7,902 bases of DNA from Patescibacteria group bacterium (GTDB lineage: Bacteria > Patescibacteriota > Patescibacteriia > UBA2591 > UBA6264), in contig JACZVN010000017.1 of the NCBI GenBank assembly GCA_022572625.1, forward strand, positions 1-7,902, written 5' to 3'. The notes beneath the pieces are model-generated. The model was not told the origin of the DNA. It saw only the letters and a list, made by a program, of their open reading frames with translations, and ran no database searches. Below, in pieces: positions 4,237-7,902 of this stretch. How positions within the stretch are numbered: position 1 is the first letter of the stretch; the number at the start of each line of letters is the position of its first letter. The position numbers were made by a program, and so were the translations under genes.

Positions 4237-6987
4237 CTAAAGTTCTTCGGCTTTTTCTATTCTAATTTTACCTCCTTTTTCTAAAATCACTACATCCCGC
4301 CGGCCGAGTTTTCCGGTCAGCAAATATTTAGCTAAAACATTATTAACCTGATTCTGAATTACTCGCCGCAGAGGTCGAGCGCCAAAAATCGGATCAAATC
4401 CAGCTTGCGCAATCTCAGAAATGGCATCATCAGTGGCTTTTAAAATAATGCCTTTATCCTCAAGTTGTTTAGATAACTTTTTTAAAAATAACTTAGTAAT
4501 CTCTCTAATATCATCCTGACTTAAAGGTTTAAAAACTACTACTCCATCATATCGATTTAAAAACTCCGGACGAAAATAAGGTTTTAATTTCTCCCGAATT
4601 AATATTTCTTGAATCTCGGCCACAGGGGTTCCTTTTCTAATCTCATCTTGAATAAATTCAGTTCCAGCATTAGAAGTACTGATTAAAATAACATTAGTAA
4701 AATCAATAGTCCGTCCTAAAGCATCAGTTAAACGGCCATCATCCATCACCTGTAAAAAAATGTTTAAAATATCAGGATGAGCTTTTTCAATCTCATCAAG
4801 TAATAAAAGGGCTGAAGGATTTCGCCTGACGGCCTCAGTTAACTGCCCTCCTTTTTCGCCCCCGGGACTACCAATTAAACGACCAAGACTAGCTTTCTCT
4901 TGATATTCACTCATATCTAATCTAATCATCATTTCTTCATCGCCAAAATAAACTTCAGCCACAGTTTTGGCTAATTCTGTTTTACCGACTCCGGTTGGTC
5001 CTAAAAATAATAAATTAACAATCGGTCGTTTAGCACTACGTAATTCTGTTCTTGCTCGTCGCAAAGCTGAAGCAACCATCTCAACCGCTTCATTCTGATC
5101 AATTAAACGGCGATGGATTTGAACTTCCAAAGAAAGTAACTTTTCGGATTCTTTTTCCGTAATTTTTGTTACTGGAATTTTAGTTTTTTCCGCTATTAAT
5201 TCAGCTACATCTTCAGCCTTGATCATAGATTTTTGTCCACGTTTATTTTTGACTGCAATAGCTACTTCTTTTAATAAATTAATAGCTTTAGCTGGCAAAA
5301 AATGTTCGTGTAAATAACGAGTCGATAACTCAAATGCTCCGTCAAGAGCGCCATAAGAAAAATAAACTTTCTCTCGACTTTCAATTGAAGCGGTATGTAA
5401 TTCTAAAATTTGAATAGTAGTATTTTTATCTGGTTCTTCAATATTTATTTTTTGAAAAGCCTCACCCAAGGCTTGGCCTTCAATTAATCGGCGGTATTCT
5501 TGTGGAATGGAAGTGGCTAAAAGCAGAAATAACCTGTTTTTTAAAGCATCAGCGAGAATTTCAGAAACATCAAGTTCACCCTCAGTGGTTTTAACGCCAA
5601 TCATATTATGAACATCTTTAATAAATAAAATAATATTTCCCGAACGAACAACTTCGCTCATAATAGTTCGTATTCTTTGTTCTATTTCACCGGGCTGTGA
5701 AGCGCCGGCAATTAGGCTGGAAAGATTTAAGCTAACTAATCTTTTATCTTGTAAAACTTTTGGCACTTCTTCGGTAACCATTCGTCGGGCCAGGCCATTA
5801 ATAATAGTTGTTTTTCCAACCCCGGGCGGACCAACCAAAATAACACTTTTATTTACGCCTTCAAAATTTCTAAATATTTCTTTCATTTCTTTTTCCCGAT
5901 TCATACAAATACCCAAACGGCCACTGCGTGCCAATTGAGTTATGTCCTGACTATAGGTATCCAGGTAGGGCGTGGCTACAGCCGTATAAGCCCGATTAAT
6001 CGGCCCTTTAGGCTTAAACCTGGCTTGTTTAGAAAAGTGACGGCTTTCCCCTATCAATTGATCATAAACCTGGCTCCATAAACAAACATTTTTTATATGA
6101 TCTGCCTCTATTTCTAAATCATAAAAAATCTCTTTAACCGGGCCAGCAAAATTAACTAATGATTCTAAAATAACTAGCGGCGATAAAGCTAAATGATTTT
6201 TACTGCCAGCTAAATGATAAGCATATAAAAAAACCTTTTTGGTTTCCAAAGAATACGAAATAGACTTTATTCCTTTAAAAGCTGGGATTTTAGTTAATGA
6301 TCTACTTATTTTTCCTTTTAAATTTTTCCAATTAATACCTAAGCGATTAATAGCCAAAACAATGTCATTAAACTCTAGAGAAGCAGCAAAAATATGAATT
6401 GGTTCTATTTTCTGATGTTTAAATTTTCTAGCTAATGCACCAGCTTTCTGTATTAATTTAATTGTCTCCCTAGAAAAAGCACTAGCTACATCTATTTTAT
6501 ATTTTTCAGCTAAACGATGGGTTTCTAGCCAATCCTTGGGAATCTCGACTGTTTTTCTAATTGATTTAGGCCAATTTTTCTGCCTTTCCTCTTGTTGATG
6601 TTCAATGGAATAAAGTAAATAACAATCACCTAAAACTGAAAACCAAAAAAATAAAACTAATTCTTTTTGATCTAAATTTAAATAACTCCATTGATTTAAC
6701 CATATTCTTAAAAAGTCAGGAACAATATCAAAACCAGAAAAAACAACTATTATTTTCAATAAAGATAATAATCCCCAAAGGCCAAAAATAAATAATAATA
6801 TATTTATTATAATACGCAATAAACTGCCCAATTGAAAAGCCATCGTATCACTTCGACTAAAGGCTTTTTTTAAAAATAAAAGATAGCCTCCAAACCAGGT
6901 ATAAATCCCAAGACTGGAACAAGTTTTACATATTTTTCCTTCTAAAATACCTTTACCCTGACATTTTGGACAGATAATATAATCCAT
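4237..6987 (-). CDS. Membrane-anchored ClpC/ClpB-like double-AAA+ protein with N-terminal zinc ribbon and degenerate first AAA+ module
   Basis: This 916-residue protein has a DnaJ-like zinc ribbon at 6-23 (C6, C9, C20, C23; CPKCQGKG). Two hydrophobic segments at about 56-83 and 109-127 probably anchor it in the membrane. A Clp N-terminal repeat domain covers about 160-310. AAA+ module 1 has Walker A GPPGVGKT at 386-393; module 2 has Walker A GPTGVGKT at 663-670. Module 2 keeps Walker B DE (731-732), arginine finger R812 and sensor-2 GAR (869-871). Module 1 has K457-D458 where Walker B DE is expected, GEAF (508-511) in place of the ERRF arginine fingers, and SQPG where the pore-loop KYRG lies. 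In module 2 the GYVG pore loop is missing (GSPGGEKGGQL, 706-716). There is no long coiled-coil middle domain and no ClpP-binding (I/L/V)GF tripeptide after TSNAGTEF. Its ATG begins 1 bp after the upstream membrane gene's stop. It is probably a membrane chaperone or remodeller; partnership with ClpP is not supported. Confidence 0.88.
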   Translation of the reverse strand: MDYIICPKCQGKGILEGKICKTCSSLGIYTWFGGYLLFLKKAFSRSDTMAFQLGSLLRIIINILLFIFGLWGLLSLLKIIVVFSGFDIVPDFLRIWLNQWSYLNLDQKELVLFFWFSVLGDCYLLYSIEHQQEERQKNWPKSIRKTVEIPKDWLETHRLAEKYKIDVASAFSRETIKLIQKAGALARKFKHQKIEPIHIFAASLEFNDIVLAINRLGINWKNLKGKISRSLTKIPAFKGIKSISYSLETKKVFLYAYHLAGSKNHLALSPLVILESLVNFAGPVKEIFYDLEIEADHIKNVCLWSQVYDQLIGESRHFSKQARFKPKGPINRAYTAVATPYLDTYSQDITQLARSGRLGICMNREKEMKEIFRNFEGVNKSVILVGPPGVGKTTIINGLARRMVTEEVPKVLQDKRLVSLNLSSLIAGASQPGEIEQRIRTIMSEVVRSGNIILFIKDVHNMIGVKTTEGELDVSEILADALKNRLFLLLATSIPQEYRRLIEGQALGEAFQKINIEEPDKNTTIQILELHTASIESREKVYFSYGALDGAFELSTRYLHEHFLPAKAINLLKEVAIAVKNKRGQKSMIKAEDVAELIAEKTKIPVTKITEKESEKLLSLEVQIHRRLIDQNEAVEMVASALRRARTELRSAKRPIVNLLFLGPTGVGKTELAKTVAEVYFGDEEMMIRLDMSEYQEKASLGRLIGSPGGEKGGQLTEAVRRNPSALLLLDEIEKAHPDILNIFLQVMDDGRLTDALGRTIDFTNVILISTSNAGTEFIQDEIRKGTPVAEIQEILIREKLKPYFRPEFLNRYDGVVVFKPLSQDDIREITKLFLKKLSKQLEDKGIILKATDDAISEIAQAGFDPIFGARPLRRVIQNQVNNVLAKYLLTGKLGRRDVVILEKGGKIRIEKAEEL

Positions 6988-6988
6988 T

Positions 6989-7354
6989 TTAAATTAAAAT
7001 TAATACTTTAATAATTTGCCATACCGCTATTACCGGTAAAACAATCCAGACAATTAATAAAACTAATCGCCCGGCTGTTCCTAATAAAAATAAAAAAAAG
7101 CGCCAAACTAATAAAATCAAGCGCATGAAAAAACTAATAATTCTCCCCATTTTTGAACGTTCTCCAAACATTGGGCTAAAAAGATGTTTAAACATAATCT
7201 TTAAAGCCAAATTATGAAATAAAATGCCAATCCCATAAGTAAAACCTAAAAATCTTTTTTTTAACCCTTGAGTGTACCACCAAATGGGGAAATAAATAAT
7301 ACTTCCCAGGGTATTTAAAAATATAGATTTAATCAGGGCGATAACCAAAGACAT
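6989..7354 (-). CDS. Hypothetical membrane protein upstream of the Clp-like ATPase (121 residues)
   Basis: I cannot name this family. The protein is strongly hydrophobic, with likely membrane segments at about 3-27, 73-92 and 96-120 and an amphipathic or short membrane stretch near 40-57. Between them lies a conserved-looking polar loop, FSPMFGERSKMGRIISF (59-75), rich in glycine and basic residues. Its TAA is 1 bp before the ATG of the Clp-like gene, so the two are almost certainly translated from one transcript and may form one membrane complex. It follows yidC by 41 bp if that gene is read through to its TAA. No Shine-Dalgarno motif is visible (ATTATTAAATT precedes the ATG). The link with a membrane-bound AAA+ protein is the best clue to its role. 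Confidence 0.75.
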   Translation of the reverse strand: MSLVIALIKSIFLNTLGSIIYFPIWWYTQGLKKRFLGFTYGIGILFHNLALKIMFKHLFSPMFGERSKMGRIISFFMRLILLVWRFFLFLLGTAGRLVLLIVWIVLPVIAVWQIIKVLILI

Positions 7355-7395
7355 AATTTAATAATTAATGGTTATTTCAATATTCTTTTTCTAGA

Positions 7396-7902
7396 TTAAT
7401 TTTGAGGAGATTGAGCAGATCGAGAAAAAATAATTTTTTGTTCTAAAACACTAATTAAAAGACTAACCAACCAATAAAGCATTAATCAACTAGGTAAAGT
7501 CATGCCAATAAAAAGAGTTATCAAAGGCATCATAAACTTCATTTGCTTATTCATCATCGACATCATATTTTCATCCTTAGCTCCTCCATTACCCTTAGTA
7601 AATTTTTTAGGCGCTTGAGTACTAGAAAGCATCTTGGTTTGCCAATACTGAGAAAAAGCAGTTAAGACAGCTAAAAAAATATTTGGCTCAGCTAATTTTA
7701 AAAAACCAAAACCAATTACATCTAAGGCTCCAGGATTAAAAATAAAAGAATATATAGGCAGATTACTTTCAGTTAAACCAATACGGAAAACTTGGAAAAC
7801 AGCGATTAAAATAGGTAATTGAATTAATAAGGGTAAACAAGAAGAAAACGGATTAACTTTATTTTCCTTATAAAAATTCATAATGGCCTGAGTTTGCTTT
7901 TC
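7396..7902 (-). CDS. yidC: Membrane protein insertase YidC/Oxa1, 3' part, with in-frame TGA at the conserved glycine
   Basis: The minus frame is open from the window edge and begins EKQTQAIMNFYKENKVNP, then CLPLLIQLPILIAVFQVF, the hallmark YidC core (NEAIMxLYKxxxVNPxxGCLPxLLQxPI). Membrane segments follow at LAVLTAFSQYWQTKML and MMPLITLFIGMTLPS. YidC inserts and folds membrane proteins alone or with SecYEG. After 138 codons the frame meets TGA (7488-7486), then continues LMLYWLVSLLISVLEQKII and a short polar tail to TAA at 7398-7396. In the family this point reads P-S-G-L-x-L-Y, so TGA replaces glycine and the last transmembrane helix lies wholly beyond it. Stopping at TGA would remove that helix. 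The gene start is outside the window. It could be a recoded gene, a nonsense allele or a sequence error; the family assignment itself is secure. Confidence 0.9.
7486..7488 (-). other. In-frame TGA codon in yidC at a conserved glycine position
   Basis: The codon lies between CCT-AGT (Pro-Ser) and TTA-ATG-CTT-TAT-TGG (LMLYW). Aligned by eye with E. coli YidC (FPSGLVLYY), it stands for glycine. A single G-to-T change from GGA would create it. Translation as glycine (genetic code 25) would restore a normal protein; tryptophan (code 4) would fit the family less well. Confidence 0.85.

Noticed and set aside
7486..7881. A complete 131-residue protein from the ATG at 7881 to the TGA
   Set aside because: The frame is open to the window edge and encodes YidC core sequence upstream of that ATG. 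YidC sequence also continues past the TGA, so neither end is a true gene boundary by homology.
1..7902. CRISPR array, insertion sequence or toxin-antitoxin pair
   Set aside because: No regularly spaced direct repeats, transposase motifs or recognisable toxin or antitoxin folds were seen. The two small genes before rpsT lack features that would justify a toxin-antitoxin call.

Overview
The window looks like part of a small, AT-rich bacterial genome (roughly one third G+C by eye), most likely from the candidate phyla radiation (Patescibacteria). That placement is an inference. It rests on a stand-alone PolA-type 5'-3' exonuclease, a membrane-anchored two-AAA+ Clp-like protein with an N-terminal zinc ribbon next to a small membrane protein, very tight packing, and an almost complete lack of Shine-Dalgarno motifs. 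No mobile element, CRISPR array or phage gene is visible.

Layout. Plus strand, 1-2191: the 3' end of queA, a tRNA-Cys(GCA), a free-standing 5'-3' exonuclease, and holA (DNA polymerase III delta). Minus strand, 3051 to 2188: two unrecognised small proteins followed by rpsT (S20), behind a consensus TTGACA-17-TATAAT promoter. Plus strand, 3211-3780: ruvA alone, with a perfect DnaA-box match just upstream. Minus strand, 7902 to 3787: the 3' part of yidC, a 121-residue membrane protein, the large Clp-like AAA+ protein and rplU (L21). The convergent pairs nearly collide: the holA and rpsT stop codons share bases, and ruvA and rplU are 6 bp apart with a small two-way hairpin.

Functions. The plus-strand genes serve DNA replication and repair (flap/primer removal, clamp loading, Holliday junction binding) and tRNA supply and modification. 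The minus-strand genes serve ribosome assembly (S20, L21) and envelope protein biogenesis or quality control (YidC plus the membrane AAA+ protein and its small neighbour).

Three observations stand out. First, yidC carries an in-frame TGA exactly where the family has the conserved glycine of the PSG-L-x-L-Y motif, and clear YidC sequence continues for 29 codons to a TAA. None of the other ten genes ends in TGA, which recalls the UGA-to-glycine code of Gracilibacteria and Absconditabacteria. However, no other gene here uses TGA internally, so a point mutation or a sequence error remains possible. Second, the Clp-like protein has lost the Walker B acidic pair, arginine fingers and pore-loop aromatic of its first AAA+ module and the GYVG pore loop of its second, while the second module keeps its ATPase motifs. 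Third, extended -10 promoters lie 6 and 8 bp before the start codons of the exonuclease and rplU, which predicts leaderless mRNAs.
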